From: Pseudomonas brassicacearum
Lineage (GTDB): Bacteria > Pseudomonadota > Gammaproteobacteria > Pseudomonadales > Pseudomonadaceae
Reading direction: 5' to 3'
Assembly: GCF_003732265.1 (NCBI RefSeq)
Contig: NZ_MOBK01000007.1
Coordinates: 124,001 to 188,000, forward strand
Length of the DNA: 64,000 bases
Shown: positions 8,186-16,811 of the stretch, piece after piece
Layout: each line of letters starts with the position of its first letter
How positions within the stretch are numbered: the stretch's first letter is position 1
The notes under the pieces: model-generated
Told to the model about the DNA's origin: nothing
Seen by the model: only the letters and a program-made list of their open reading frames with translations
Databases searched by the model: none
Made by a program: the position numbers and the translations under genes

Positions 8186-9616
8186 ATGACTGCTGACATC
8201 GCCTACCTTCAGAACCTGAATCAGCCTCTGGAAGAACTGCAGACCCTGTTCGACGCCCAGCGCTCCGCTTACGCCGCCAACCCGATGCCGCCGGCCGCCC
8301 AGCGCCAGCAATGGCTCAAAGCCCTGCGCGACCTGTTGAGCAATGAACGCCAGGCACTGATCGAGGCGATCAGCCAGGATTTCAGCCATCGAAGCGCCGA
8401 CGAAACCCTGCTCGCCGAACTGATGCCCAGCCTGCACGGCATTCATTACGCCAGCCAGCACCTCAAAGGCTGGATGAAAGACTCGCGGCGCAAGGTCGGC
8501 ATCGCTTTTCAACCGGCGGCGGCCAAAGTCGTTTACCAACCGCTGGGCGTGGTCGGCGTGATCGTGCCGTGGAACTACCCGCTGTACCTGGCCATCGGCC
8601 CATTGGTGGGCGCGCTGTCGGCCGGTAATCGGGTGATGCTCAAACTCAGCGAATCGACCCCGGCCACCGGTTTGCTGCTCAAGGAGTTGCTCGCCCGGGT
8701 CTTCCCTCAAGACCTGGTGTGCGTGGTGCTGGGTGAAGCCGACGTTGGTGTCGCGTTCTCTCGCCTGCGTTTCGACCACCTGCTGTTCACCGGCGCCACC
8801 AGCATCGGCAAACACGTGATGCGTGCGGCGGCCGAGAACCTCACCCCGGTGACCCTCGAACTCGGTGGCAAGTCCCCGGCCATTGTGTCCCATGACGTAC
8901 CGCTGAAAGACGCCGCCGAACGCATCGCCTTCGGCAAGACCCTGAACGCCGGGCAAACCTGCGTGGCCCCGGACTACGTGCTGGTGCCGGAAGACCGCGT
9001 CGGTAGTTTCGTCGAAGCCTATCGTCAGGTGGTTCGCGGGTTTTATCCGACACTGGCTGACAACCCGGACTACACCGCCATCATCAACGAGCGGCAACTG
9101 GCGCGTCTCAACGGCTACATCAGCGATGCCACCAGCAAAGGTGCGCTGTTGATTCCGCTGTTCGATCAGGGTCAGGGCCGGCGCATGAGCCATAGTCTGC
9201 TGCTCAACGTCACCGACGACATGACCGTGATGCAGGACGAAATCTTCGGCCCGCTGCTGCCAATCGTGCCGTACAAGCACCTGGATGAGGCCTTTGCCTA
9301 CATCAACCAACGCCCTCGCCCACTGGCGCTGTACTACTTCGGCTACGACAAACGCGAACAGAACCGTGTGCTCCACGAAACCCACTCCGGTGGTGTCTGC
9401 CTCAACGACACGCTGCTGCACGTCGCGCAGGACGATATGCCGTTCGGTGGCATCGGTGCATCGGGCATGGGCCATTACCACGGCCACGAAGGCTTCCTGA
9501 CCTTCAGCAAGGCCAAAGGGGTGTTGATCAAGCAGCGCTTCAATGCCTCAAAGCTGATCTACCCGCCGTACGGAAAATCCATCCAGAAACTGATCCAGAA
9601 GCTGTTCATCCGCTAA
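8186..9616 (+). CDS. laoC: Aldehyde dehydrogenase LaoC (coniferyl-aldehyde-dehydrogenase type)
   Basis: NAD(P)-dependent aldehyde dehydrogenase, 476 residues. It has the cofactor and fold motifs VIVPWNYPLYLAIGPL and LELGGKSPAIV and the catalytic Cys259 in GQTCVAPDY. The C-terminus (YPPYGKSIQKLIQKLFIR) is of the long-chain fatty aldehyde dehydrogenase type. It is preceded by CGGAG seven bases before the ATG. With laoB and laoA it should complete oxidation of an alcohol through the aldehyde to the acid; in P. aeruginosa the homologue acts on long-chain aldehydes. Confidence 0.92.
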   Translation: MTADIAYLQNLNQPLEELQTLFDAQRSAYAANPMPPAAQRQQWLKALRDLLSNERQALIEAISQDFSHRSADETLLAELMPSLHGIHYASQHLKGWMKDSRRKVGIAFQPAAAKVVYQPLGVVGVIVPWNYPLYLAIGPLVGALSAGNRVMLKLSESTPATGLLLKELLARVFPQDLVCVVLGEADVGVAFSRLRFDHLLFTGATSIGKHVMRAAAENLTPVTLELGGKSPAIVSHDVPLKDAAERIAFGKTLNAGQTCVAPDYVLVPEDRVGSFVEAYRQVVRGFYPTLADNPDYTAIINERQLARLNGYISDATSKGALLIPLFDQGQGRRMSHSLLLNVTDDMTVMQDEIFGPLLPIVPYKHLDEAFAYINQRPRPLALYYFGYDKREQNRVLHETHSGGVCLNDTLLHVAQDDMPFGGIGASGMGHYHGHEGFLTFSKAKGVLIKQRFNASKLIYPPYGKSIQKLIQKLFIR

Positions 9617-9644
9617 CGATCACCACCATCGGGTAATAACAATA

Positions 9645-10190
9645 ATGAGCCCAAGCCTGACCGATACACCCGCGCTGTCACGGCGCGGCCTGCTGAAATT
9701 CAGCCTCGGCGCCAGCGCCTTCCTGGCTACCGCCGGGTTGGGCGCAAGCCTCAGCGGCTGCTCGTCGAGCACCGCGGCGAACGGTTTCGTGATCCTGCGC
9801 AGCAGCGACCTGCTGTTTTTGCGTGCACTGATCCCGGTGATGCTCGAGGGTGCGGTCGCTGCCGAAAAAATGCCGGCATCGGTCGACCAGACCCTGCACT
9901 GCCTGGATAACAGCCTGAATCACCTGTCGCCGGAAATGCTCAGGCTGACTCAGCAACTGTTCGATGTGTTGGGGATGGCCGTGACGCGCGGGCCGCTGAC
10001 CGGGATCTGGGGTAGTTGGGAAAATGCCAGTGGTGATGAGATCCGGCATTTTCTTGATCGCTGGGAAAACAGTTCGTTGAGCTTGTTGCGCATGGGGCAT
10101 AGCTCGTTGCTGCAACTGGTGATGATGGCGTGGTACACCCGGGCCGAATCGTGGGTGCATTGCGGGTATCCCGGGCCGCCTACAGTCTGA
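9645..10190 (+). CDS. laoB: Tat-exported lipoprotein-like subunit LaoB
   Basis: A 181-residue protein starting with a twin-arginine signal (LSRRGLLKFSLGAS) that ends in a lipobox-like LSGCSSS, so it may be exported folded by Tat and lipidated at Cys39. The rest is helical, resembling the small subunit of GMC-type dehydrogenases (gluconate dehydrogenase subunit 3 like). It sits between the aldehyde dehydrogenase and the GMC alcohol dehydrogenase, with 28 bases to laoC and a REP pair before laoA. Its role as partner or membrane tether of LaoA is inferred. Confidence 0.8.
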   Translation: MSPSLTDTPALSRRGLLKFSLGASAFLATAGLGASLSGCSSSTAANGFVILRSSDLLFLRALIPVMLEGAVAAEKMPASVDQTLHCLDNSLNHLSPEMLRLTQQLFDVLGMAVTRGPLTGIWGSWENASGDEIRHFLDRWENSSLSLLRMGHSSLLQLVMMAWYTRAESWVHCGYPGPPTV

Positions 10191-10205
10191 AACCGAGTCG
10201 ACCCT

Positions 10206-10269
10206 ATCGCGAGCAGGCTCGCTCCCACATGAGATTGCGTCCCCCTGTGGGAGCGAGCCTGCTCGCGAT
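10206..10269. repeat. REPIN (REP pair) inside the lao operon
   Basis: Facing REP sequences (CGCGAGCAGGCTCGCTCCCAC and its complement) with a 15-base spacer that can fold into one long hairpin. It lies between laoB and laoA, all on the same strand. Confidence 0.9.
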
Positions 10270-10315
10270 GGCGCCCGCAAGAACACCCAAAAAACAACTA
10301 CAAGAGAACCTGAGA

Positions 10316-11911
10316 ATGCCTGTACCCGACCCGTTCCGAGAAGGCCTGTCCCGTGGCTGGAAAACCTACAACGGCGCGCAACTGACCCAAGACCTGACCC
10401 TCGAAGCGGACGTGGCGATCATCGGCAGCGGTGCCGGCGGCGGCACCACGGCGGAAATCCTCAGCGCGGCCGGCTACAAAGTGCTGTTGATCGAAGAGGG
10501 CCCGCTCAAGACCAGCAGCGACTTCAAGATGCTCGAAGACCAGGCCTACACCAGCCTCTATCAGGAAGGCATCGGGCGCATGAGCAAGGATGGCGCAATC
10601 ACCATCCTCCAGGGCCGCGCGGTGGGCGGCACCACGCTGATCAACTGGACTTCGAGCTTTCGCACACCCACCCCAACGCTCGAACACTGGGCCAGCGAAC
10701 ACGATGTAAAAGGCCACTCGCCTGCCGAAATGGCGCCCTGGTTCGAAAAAATGGAACAACGCCTCGGCGTCGCGCCGTGGAGGGTGCCGCCCAACGCCAA
10801 CAACGACGTGATCCGCAAAGGCTGTGAAAAACTCGGCTACAGCTGGCACGTTATCCCGCGCAACGTGCGTGGCTGCTGGAACCTCGGCTATTGCGGCATG
10901 GGCTGCCCGACCAACGCCAAGCAATCGATGCTGGTCACGACCATTCCGGCGACCCTGGAAAAAGGTGGCGAGCTGCTGTACCTGGCCCGCGCCGAAAAGC
11001 TGTCGATCAAGGACGGCAAGGTCACTGGCCTGCAATGCGTGGCGATGGACGACCGTTGCGTCGCACCGATCGGACGCACGATCACGGTCAAGGCGCGCCA
11101 CTACGTACTCGCCGGCGGCGGGATCAACAGCCCGGCGCTGCTCCTGCGTTCTGAGGCACCGGATCCGCACAAGCGTCTGGGCAAACGCACGTTCCTGCAT
11201 TTGGTGAACATGTCCGCCGGGCTGTTCGACGAGGTGATCAACCCGTTCTACGGCGCGCCACAGTCGATCTATTCCGACCATTTCCAATGGCAGGACGGCA
11301 CCACCGGCAAGATGGCCTACAAACTTGAAGTCCCGCCCCTGCACCCGGCACTGGCGACGACCCTGCTCGGCGGTTTTGGCAAGGAAAACGCCCAGCACAT
11401 GGAGCACCTGCCGCATACCCACGCCATGCTTGCGTTGTTGCGCGACGGTTTCCATCCGGACAGCCCCGGCGGCAGCGTCGAACTGCGCGGTGACAACACG
11501 CCCGTGCTCGACTATCAAGTCTCGCCTTACGCCTGGGACGGTTTGCGCCGGGCCTTCCACAGCATGGCCGAGATCCAGTTCGCCGGTGGCGCCAAATCAG
11601 TGATGCCGATGCACGCCGATGCTCGCTACGTGAAAACCCTGGCTGAAGCGCGCACGTTGATCGATGGCTTGAGCCTTGAGTTGTATCGCACGCGCCTGGG
11701 CAGCGCCCACGTAATGGGCGGTTGTGCGATGGGCGAAGACCCGAAAAACGCCGTGACTGACAGCCTCGGCCGTCATCACCAGCTGAGCAATCTGTCGATC
11801 CATGACGGCTCGCTGTTCCCCACCAGCATTGGCGCAAACCCGCAGTTGTCGGTGTACGGGCTGACCGCGCAACTGGCCACTTCCCTGGCCGAACGTTTGA
11901 AAAACCCATGA
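10316..11911 (+). CDS. laoA: GMC-family alcohol dehydrogenase LaoA
   Basis: FAD-dependent oxidoreductase of the short GMC branch, 531 residues. The N-terminal Rossmann motif is IIGSGAGGGTTAEIL (about residues 34-48). A Cys-containing segment GCWNLGYCGMGCPTNAKQ is typical of membrane-linked bacterial GMC dehydrogenases, and the C-terminal active-site region has AHVMGGCAMGEDP and GANPQLSVYGL. The start MPVPDPFREG was chosen because the longer frame upstream runs through the REP pair; GAGAACC lies just before the ATG. Predicted to oxidise long-chain alcohols to aldehydes for LaoC, passing electrons to the respiratory chain. Confidence 0.9.
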   Translation: MPVPDPFREGLSRGWKTYNGAQLTQDLTLEADVAIIGSGAGGGTTAEILSAAGYKVLLIEEGPLKTSSDFKMLEDQAYTSLYQEGIGRMSKDGAITILQGRAVGGTTLINWTSSFRTPTPTLEHWASEHDVKGHSPAEMAPWFEKMEQRLGVAPWRVPPNANNDVIRKGCEKLGYSWHVIPRNVRGCWNLGYCGMGCPTNAKQSMLVTTIPATLEKGGELLYLARAEKLSIKDGKVTGLQCVAMDDRCVAPIGRTITVKARHYVLAGGGINSPALLLRSEAPDPHKRLGKRTFLHLVNMSAGLFDEVINPFYGAPQSIYSDHFQWQDGTTGKMAYKLEVPPLHPALATTLLGGFGKENAQHMEHLPHTHAMLALLRDGFHPDSPGGSVELRGDNTPVLDYQVSPYAWDGLRRAFHSMAEIQFAGGAKSVMPMHADARYVKTLAEARTLIDGLSLELYRTRLGSAHVMGGCAMGEDPKNAVTDSLGRHHQLSNLSIHDGSLFPTSIGANPQLSVYGLTAQLATSLAERLKNP

Positions 11912-12026
11912 AAAGGGAGAATATTCGTATCGTCTATAGTGCTTTCTTACCCAACAGGCGACTTGGCCGACCGGGAAGGCTGCGATACCATCCGACTCCC
12001 CAACGGACTCCCGCCAGGACGACGCG

Positions 12027-12506
12027 ATGAACCGAGTGTTGTACCCAGGTACCTTCGACCCTATTACCAAGGGCCATGGCGACTTGGTCGAACGCGCCGC
12101 GCGCCTGTTCGATCATGTGATCATTGCCGTCGCCGCCAGCCCCAAGAAAAACCCGTTGTTTCCTCTGGAACAGCGTGTGGAGCTGGCCCGCGAGGTCACT
12201 AAACATCTGCCGAACGTTGAAGTCGTCGGTTTCTCGACGCTGCTCGCGCACTTCGCCAAAGAGAAGAACGCCAACGTGTTCCTGCGTGGCTTGCGTGCGG
12301 TGTCGGACTTCGAATACGAATTCCAGCTGGCCAACATGAACCGTCAGCTCGCGCCGGATGTGGAAAGCCTGTTTCTTACGCCTTCCGAGCGTTATTCGTT
12401 CATTTCCTCGACGCTGGTCCGTGAAATCGCGGCGCTGGGCGGTGATATCACCAAATTCGTCCACCCTGCGGTGGCCGACGCTCTTACTGAGCGCTTCAAG
12501 AAGTAA
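12027..12506 (+). CDS. coaD: Phosphopantetheine adenylyltransferase
   Basis: Penultimate step of coenzyme A synthesis: transfers AMP from ATP to 4'-phosphopantetheine. 159 residues, the normal length. It shows the nucleotidyltransferase start YPGTFDPITKGHGDLVERA with the TxGH-like motif, the substrate segment FLRGLRAVSDFEYE, and the ISSTLVREIAALGGD motif near the C-terminus. It stands alone with 115 bases upstream. Next to the YfhL ferredoxin gene, as in other pseudomonads. Confidence 0.97.
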   Translation: MNRVLYPGTFDPITKGHGDLVERAARLFDHVIIAVAASPKKNPLFPLEQRVELAREVTKHLPNVEVVGFSTLLAHFAKEKNANVFLRGLRAVSDFEYEFQLANMNRQLAPDVESLFLTPSERYSFISSTLVREIAALGGDITKFVHPAVADALTERFKK

Positions 12507-12608
12507 AGACCGCTCAAGCGGCGCCCGCGTGCACTGCGGGCGCCAATGCGGCACAATTGCGCGCATTGGTTTATTGCGCCCGGGCCTGTCGCCCTGGCTG
12601 GAGTTAGC

Positions 12609-12860
12609 ATGTCCCTGATCATCACCGACGATTGCATCAACTGCGACGTCTGCGAACCCGAGTGCCCGAACGCCGCCATTTCCCAAGGCGAAGAGATCTA
12701 TGTGATCGACCCGAACCTGTGCACGCAGTGTGTCGGCCACTACGACGAACCTCAGTGCCAGCAAGTGTGCCCGGTGGATTGCATTCCGCTGGACGAAGCG
12801 CATCCGGAGACTGAAGACGAGTTGATGGAGAAGTACCGGAAGATTACCGGCAAGGCTTGA
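12609..12860 (+). CDS. yfhL: YfhL-family 4Fe-4S ferredoxin
   Basis: An 83-residue two-cluster ferredoxin. The first cluster motif is CINCDVCEPECP (residues 11-22); the second is CTQCVGHYDEPQCQQVCP, with the longer insertion between cysteines characteristic of the YfhL/Allochromatium type, which gives unusually low potentials in studied members. The start follows GGAGTTAGC. It is placed after coaD with about 100 bases between; a REP pair follows. The electron partner is not apparent from the context. Confidence 0.93.
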   Translation: MSLIITDDCINCDVCEPECPNAAISQGEEIYVIDPNLCTQCVGHYDEPQCQQVCPVDCIPLDEAHPETEDELMEKYRKITGKA

Positions 12861-12890
12861 GTCAGATAGTTTTGTAGAGCCTGTTCAGAC

Positions 12891-12960
12891 GCCTTCGCGA
12901 GCAAGCCCGCTCCCACATTTGATCGCGGTCTAATGTGGGAGCGGGCTTGCTCGCGAAGGC
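12891..12960. repeat. REPIN after the ferredoxin gene
   Basis: Two facing REP sequences of the CGAGCAAGCCCGCTCCCAC type with an 11-base spacer, between convergent genes, probably a bidirectional hairpin. Confidence 0.9.
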
Positions 12961-12991
12961 GCCATCAGCCACACAGAAAATCCAAAGGCTG

Positions 12992-13315
12992 TCACTCCCG
13001 CTGCTCAAACCCCTCCCCGATACACCCCAGACACCGTACAAACGCCGCTTTCGCCGGGTCAACCACCAACGCCTGCCCCGCGTCGCCAACGCCACCACCG
13101 AGTGCGGTAAACGGCAACGACACCACAAACACACCAGCACCAATCACCGTCGCCACGACCAGCAACGGTCGGGCAATCAGCAAATCACCGATCATGGCGT
13201 ACGCCGGGGGATTCTGGATGGTGTAGAGCGGGTCGCCGCTGCCATTGTTTGCTGCCAGCGCGCCGGCATTGGCGCCGAGCAAGCAGACAACGACAAGGGT
13301 TCGAAACAGGTTCAT
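12992..13315 (-). CDS. Small exported or membrane protein of unknown function
   Basis: 107 residues. The N-terminus has a signal peptide (LVVVCLLGANAGALA, cleavage near residue 22). A region around DPLYTIQNPPAYAMIGDLLIARP precedes one hydrophobic segment (about residues 48-68), and the C-terminal tail contains CLGC. I do not recognise a named family; relatives in Pseudomonas are often loosely labelled multidrug transporter, for which I see no support in a protein this small. It lies downstream of mutM on the same strand, separated by 54 bases. Confidence 0.72.
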   Translation of the reverse strand: MNLFRTLVVVCLLGANAGALAANNGSGDPLYTIQNPPAYAMIGDLLIARPLLVVATVIGAGVFVVSLPFTALGGGVGDAGQALVVDPAKAAFVRCLGCIGEGFEQRE

Positions 13316-13369
13316 GGCACGGTCCTTATGCGAGGCAGTGAGAACACTGACTATAGACCGTGGGAGTTT

Positions 13370-14182
13370 TCAGCTCTGACAGCGGGGGCAAAAGACGCTG
13401 GCGCGCTGCCCGAGCTTCACATCCCGAAGTTCTGTGCCGCAGACCTTGCAGGGCTCATGGCCCCGGCCATACACGAACAGTTCCTGCTGGAAGTAACCCG
13501 GTTGGCCGTCACCGCCGATAAAGTCGCGCAACGTGGTGCCGCCGCGCTCGATGGCGGCGGCGAGGATGCGTTTGATTTCTATCGCCAGTTTCAAATAACG
13601 CGCCCGGGAAATGCTCTTGGCTTCGCGGCGCGGATCGATGCCGGCGGCGAACAGCGCTTCGGTCGCGTAGATATTGCCGACGCCCACCACCACGGCGTTA
13701 TCCATGATGAACGGCTTGATTGCCATGGAACGCCCACGTGACTGTTGAAACAGACGCTCGCCGTCGAACAGGTCGGTCAATGGCTCCGGCCCCAGGCGAA
13801 TCAGCAGTTCGTGGTTGAGCGGGTCAAGGCTCCAGAGCATCGCGCCAAACCGTCGCGGGTCGGTGTAACGCAGCGCCAGGCCGGATTCCAGTTCGATATC
13901 CACGTGCTCATGCTTGGCCGCCGGCAGGCCGGCTTCCACCAGCCGCAAATTCCCCGACATGCCCAGATGGCTGATCAACGTGCCGACTTCGGCATTGATC
14001 AGCAGGTACTTGGCGCGCCGTTCCACCAGCACGATGCGCTGCCCGGACAACCGCACATCAAGGTCTTCGGGAATCGGCCAGCGCAGGCGCCGGTCACGCA
14101 CGATCACCCGGCTGACCCGTTGGCCCTCGAGGTGCGGCGCAATTCCGCGGCGGGTGGTTTCGACTTCCGGCAGTTCAGGCAT
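13370..14182 (-). CDS. mutM: Formamidopyrimidine-DNA glycosylase
   Basis: Bifunctional base-excision glycosylase/AP lyase for 8-oxoguanine, 270 residues. It has the obligatory N-terminal PELPEVETTRRG (catalytic Pro2 and Glu3), the conserved lysine region, and the C-terminal zinc finger CKVCGTELRD...CPRC. All catalytic and zinc residues are present. The HDOD gene lies immediately upstream (28 bases) on the same strand, suggesting co-transcription. Confidence 0.98.
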   Translation of the reverse strand: MPELPEVETTRRGIAPHLEGQRVSRVIVRDRRLRWPIPEDLDVRLSGQRIVLVERRAKYLLINAEVGTLISHLGMSGNLRLVEAGLPAAKHEHVDIELESGLALRYTDPRRFGAMLWSLDPLNHELLIRLGPEPLTDLFDGERLFQQSRGRSMAIKPFIMDNAVVVGVGNIYATEALFAAGIDPRREAKSISRARYLKLAIEIKRILAAAIERGGTTLRDFIGGDGQPGYFQQELFVYGRGHEPCKVCGTELRDVKLGQRASVFCPRCQS

Positions 14183-14210
14183 GGTGCACTCGAATCAGGC
14201 TATCCAGCAC

Positions 14211-15080
14211 TCAACGGTGAGCGCCGAGGTCGCGAATGGTTTGCTTGAGCGTCTCGAAGTCGTAATCCGAGAGGCCGACATAGTCGAGCACCAGATGCCC
14301 GATGCTGTTCCATTCGTGGTCTTCATTCTGGTTGCCCAACACCCGGTAGGACGCACAAATGTGTTCGGCCATCTTGAGGATCGCCAGCAAGTTCTTGAGC
14401 TGGGCATTGCGCGACGACTCATCGCTGAAAATCGCCAACGCGTTGTGGTGATTGGCGATCGCGGCGGTCACATGGTCCGGCAGGCGCCAGGATTTGGCGG
14501 TGTAGTAACCGACCACGGCGTGGTTGGTGTTGAACACGCGGTTCTCGGTGTCCACTATCCGGCATTCGGCGCTGGCGTTGGCATACGCCTCTTCCAGAAC
14601 GGTCATGTAGTTGGGGAAACGCTGCAGCATCAGCGGCACGCCGCAGTCGTGGAACAGGCCCAGCGCGTACGCTTCGTCGCCCGCCTGGGCACCAATGCGC
14701 TTGGCCAGCGTCAGGCAGGTCATCGCCACATCCTGAGCCGTGTCCCAGAAGCGGTTCAGCGTGACGATGGTGTCGTCATTCATCTCACCCTTGATCGACT
14801 GCGCGTTGATCAGGTTGATGATTGAGCGACTGCCCAGCAGATTCACTGCGCGCTGGATCGAGGCGATCTTGTTGCTCAAGCCGTAATACGGCGAGTTGAC
14901 GATCTTCAGCAAGGCGCCAGAGAGGCCCGGGTCTTGGGAGATCAGTTTGGCGATCACTTCCAGGTCCGGGTCGGGCATGTACTGCTCCATCTGCAAATCC
15001 ACCATGATTTGCGGCTGGGCGGGCACGCTGATGCCTTGCAGGGACTGTTGAATCTGTTCGGTAGTCAGCTCTTGGGACAT
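14211..15080 (-). CDS. HDOD-domain protein
   Basis: A 289-residue protein made almost entirely of an HDOD domain, a non-catalytic relative of HD phosphohydrolases found in bacterial signalling. Visible segments include LISQDPGLSGALLKIVNSPYY followed by IQRAVNLLGSRS, and TNHAVVGYYTAKSW. There is no receiver or GGDEF/EAL output domain. The role is unknown; HDOD proteins often sit in c-di-GMP or chemotaxis networks. Likely co-transcribed with mutM and divergent from rlmI. Confidence 0.88.
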   Translation of the reverse strand: MSQELTTEQIQQSLQGISVPAQPQIMVDLQMEQYMPDPDLEVIAKLISQDPGLSGALLKIVNSPYYGLSNKIASIQRAVNLLGSRSIINLINAQSIKGEMNDDTIVTLNRFWDTAQDVAMTCLTLAKRIGAQAGDEAYALGLFHDCGVPLMLQRFPNYMTVLEEAYANASAECRIVDTENRVFNTNHAVVGYYTAKSWRLPDHVTAAIANHHNALAIFSDESSRNAQLKNLLAILKMAEHICASYRVLGNQNEDHEWNSIGHLVLDYVGLSDYDFETLKQTIRDLGAHR

Positions 15081-15254
15081 AAGTACACACTCTGGGCCAG
15101 GCGCAGATTCTAGCTTCTAAAAGTTGGATCCGACACCTTGGAGGGTACATCTGCTGAAGTTTCATCTTTGGCGCGCCTTCACCGCATGTCCATCCATCAA
15201 ACCGGGGCCTTGCGCAACACGCTATACTCCCGCTCTTTTTTCCGGAGCGACGTC

Positions 15255-16451
15255 ATGTCCCTGCCTAGCCTGCGCCTCAAAGCCAACGCCGACCGTCGCC
15301 TGCGAAACGGCCACTTGTGGGTCTACAGCAACGAAATCGATGTCGCCGCCACTCCATTGCACGGCTTCAAGGCCGGTGATCAGGCGATCCTCGAAGCCGC
15401 CGGCGGCAAGCCGCTGGGCATCGTTGCCATGAGCCCGAACAACCTGATCTGCGCCCGCCTGCTGTCGCGCGACATCAAGTTGCCGCTGGACAAGTCGTTG
15501 CTCGTTCACCGTATCAACGTCGCCCTGTCGCTGCGCGATCGCCTGTTCGACAAGCCGTTCTATCGCCTCGTCTACGGTGACTCCGACCTGCTGCCAGGCC
15601 TGGTGGTCGACCGTTTCGGCGACATCCTCGTGGTACAGATCGCCTCGGCGACCATGGAAGCTCATAAAGAAGACGTGATCGCCGCGTTGACCCAAGTGCT
15701 CAAGCCAAGCGGCATTCTGTTCAAGAATGACTCCGCCGCCCGTGATGCCGAAGGCCTCAACCGCTACGTCGAAACCGTGTTCGGCCTGGTGCCGGAGTGG
15801 GTAGCGCTGGAAGAGAACGGCGTGAAATTCGAAGCACCGGTCATGCAAGGCCAGAAAACCGGCTGGTTCTACGACCACCGCATGAACCGCGCACGCCTGG
15901 CCCCGTATGCCAAAGGCAAACGCGTGCTCGACCTGTACAGCTACATCGGTGGCTGGGGCGTGCAAGCAGCCGCCTTCGGCGCCAGTGAAGTGTTCTGCGT
16001 CGACGCGTCGGCCTTCGCCCTCGACGGCGTCGAGCGTAACGCCGCGCTGAACGGTTTCGCCGACAAAATGACCTGCATTGAAGGCGACGTGTTCGAAGCC
16101 CTCAAAGAGCTGAAAGCCAGCGAAGAACGTTTCGACGTGATCGTGGCCGACCCGCCGGCGTTCATCAAACGCAAGAAAGACATGAAGAACGGCGAAGGCG
16201 CCTACCGCCGCCTGAACGAGCAAGCCATGCGCCTGCTCAGCAAGGACGGCATCCTGGTCAGCGCTTCGTGCTCGATGCACCTGCCAGAAGACGACCTGCA
16301 AAACATCCTGCTGACCAGCGCCCGTCACCTGGACCGCAACATCCAGTTGCTGGAGCGTGGCGCTCAAGGCCCGGATCACCCGGTTCACCCGGCCATCGCT
16401 GAAACCCGCTACATCAAGAGCATCACCTGCCGCCTGCTGCCAAACAGCTGA
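15255..16451 (+). CDS. rlmI: 23S rRNA (cytosine-1962-C5)-methyltransferase RlmI-like
   Basis: SAM-dependent class I rRNA methyltransferase, 398 residues. An N-terminal PUA domain (about residues 1-80; LRLKANADRRLRNGHLWVYS) precedes the catalytic Rossmann domain with VLDLYSYIGGWGVQAAAFGA and the FDVIVADPPAFIKRKKD motif. The start at 15255 was chosen over in-frame upstream ATGs because the PUA domain begins here and CCGGAGCGA lies just before. A TATACT -10-like box is at 15223. It ends before a strong hairpin terminator. Confidence 0.93.
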   Translation: MSLPSLRLKANADRRLRNGHLWVYSNEIDVAATPLHGFKAGDQAILEAAGGKPLGIVAMSPNNLICARLLSRDIKLPLDKSLLVHRINVALSLRDRLFDKPFYRLVYGDSDLLPGLVVDRFGDILVVQIASATMEAHKEDVIAALTQVLKPSGILFKNDSAARDAEGLNRYVETVFGLVPEWVALEENGVKFEAPVMQGQKTGWFYDHRMNRARLAPYAKGKRVLDLYSYIGGWGVQAAAFGASEVFCVDASAFALDGVERNAALNGFADKMTCIEGDVFEALKELKASEERFDVIVADPPAFIKRKKDMKNGEGAYRRLNEQAMRLLSKDGILVSASCSMHLPEDDLQNILLTSARHLDRNIQLLERGAQGPDHPVHPAIAETRYIKSITCRLLPNS

Positions 16452-16462
16452 TTGCGCGGTTT

Positions 16463-16488
16463 GACGGGGAGCCGATCGGCTCCCCGTC
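16463..16488 (+). terminator. Intrinsic terminator after rlmI
   Basis: Perfect 11-bp stem GACGGGGAGCC / GGCTCCCCGTC with a GATC loop, beginning 12 bases after the rlmI stop, followed by a modest T-rich run. It isolates the downstream island from rlmI transcription. Confidence 0.88.
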
Positions 16489-16651
16489 CTATTATTCGAT
16501 GTTCATTCCTACAACTTCTTACACTTGCAATCCTTGCGACTTGCAGGACGTTTCTCTGTGCTTTGCACTTTGGAGAATACGCCTTACAAAATCTAAGGGT
16601 CATTTCGATTGATCCGACAAAATAACTAGAACATTCCTACTCAATCTCTCC

Positions 16652-16679
16652 TTGATAAGAATTCATTACCAACTATGAT
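16652..16679 (+). promoter_or_regulatory. Sigma70-type promoter of the peptide/SagB/AurF operon
   Basis: -35 TTGATA (5/6) and -10 TATGAT (5/6) separated by 16 bases, in an AT-rich gap unlike the surrounding GC-rich DNA. Transcription would start near 16686, about 46 bases before the peptide start codon. Confidence 0.65.
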
Positions 16680-16685
16680 TGAGTT

Positions 16686-16701
16686 GTCACATTGAAGTGA
16701 C
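16686..16701 (+). promoter_or_regulatory. Palindrome at the predicted transcription start
   Basis: Perfect inverted repeat GTCAC-ATTGAA-GTGAC located at about +1 to +16 of the predicted transcript, just before the Shine-Dalgarno. It could be an operator or a 5' leader hairpin. There is no regulator gene in the cluster to pair it with. Confidence 0.5.
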
Positions 16702-16731
16702 GCTCATTATCAATGACAAGGAGTTACAAAG

Positions 16732-16803
16732 ATGAAAGCAATTACTCTGGAAGCAAACACCATCGCCAACCTGGCTTTTCTGGTTGCGCCGAAAGCCCGC
16801 TAA
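16732..16803 (+). CDS. 23-residue candidate precursor peptide
   Basis: Short gene with a textbook AAGGAG eight bases before the ATG, first in the operon. The peptide begins MKAITLEANTI and ends LVAPKAR; it has no Cys, Ser, Tyr or Trp, two Thr, two Asn and a basic Lys-Ala-Arg tail. The length is close to PqqA-like precursors but I see no sequence match to them. The next genes encode a SagB-type flavin dehydrogenase and an AurF-type diiron oxygenase, so a precursor for a modified peptide is the leading inference. A regulatory leader peptide is the alternative. Confidence 0.6.
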   Translation: MKAITLEANTIANLAFLVAPKAR

Positions 16804-16811
16804 GTAAATGA

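Noticed and set aside
8156..9487. Long open frame opposite laoC
   Set aside because: Antisense shadow of a clear aldehyde dehydrogenase; typical of high-GC third-position bias.
16499..16612. 37-codon open frame with three Cys just upstream of the peptide promoter
   Set aside because: No ribosome site, it lies before the predicted promoter, and codon use is unlike coding DNA of this genome.
16701..16719. Fur-box-like sequence before the peptide Shine-Dalgarno
   Set aside because: Only about 12 of 19 positions agree with the consensus by eye, and no iron genes are nearby.
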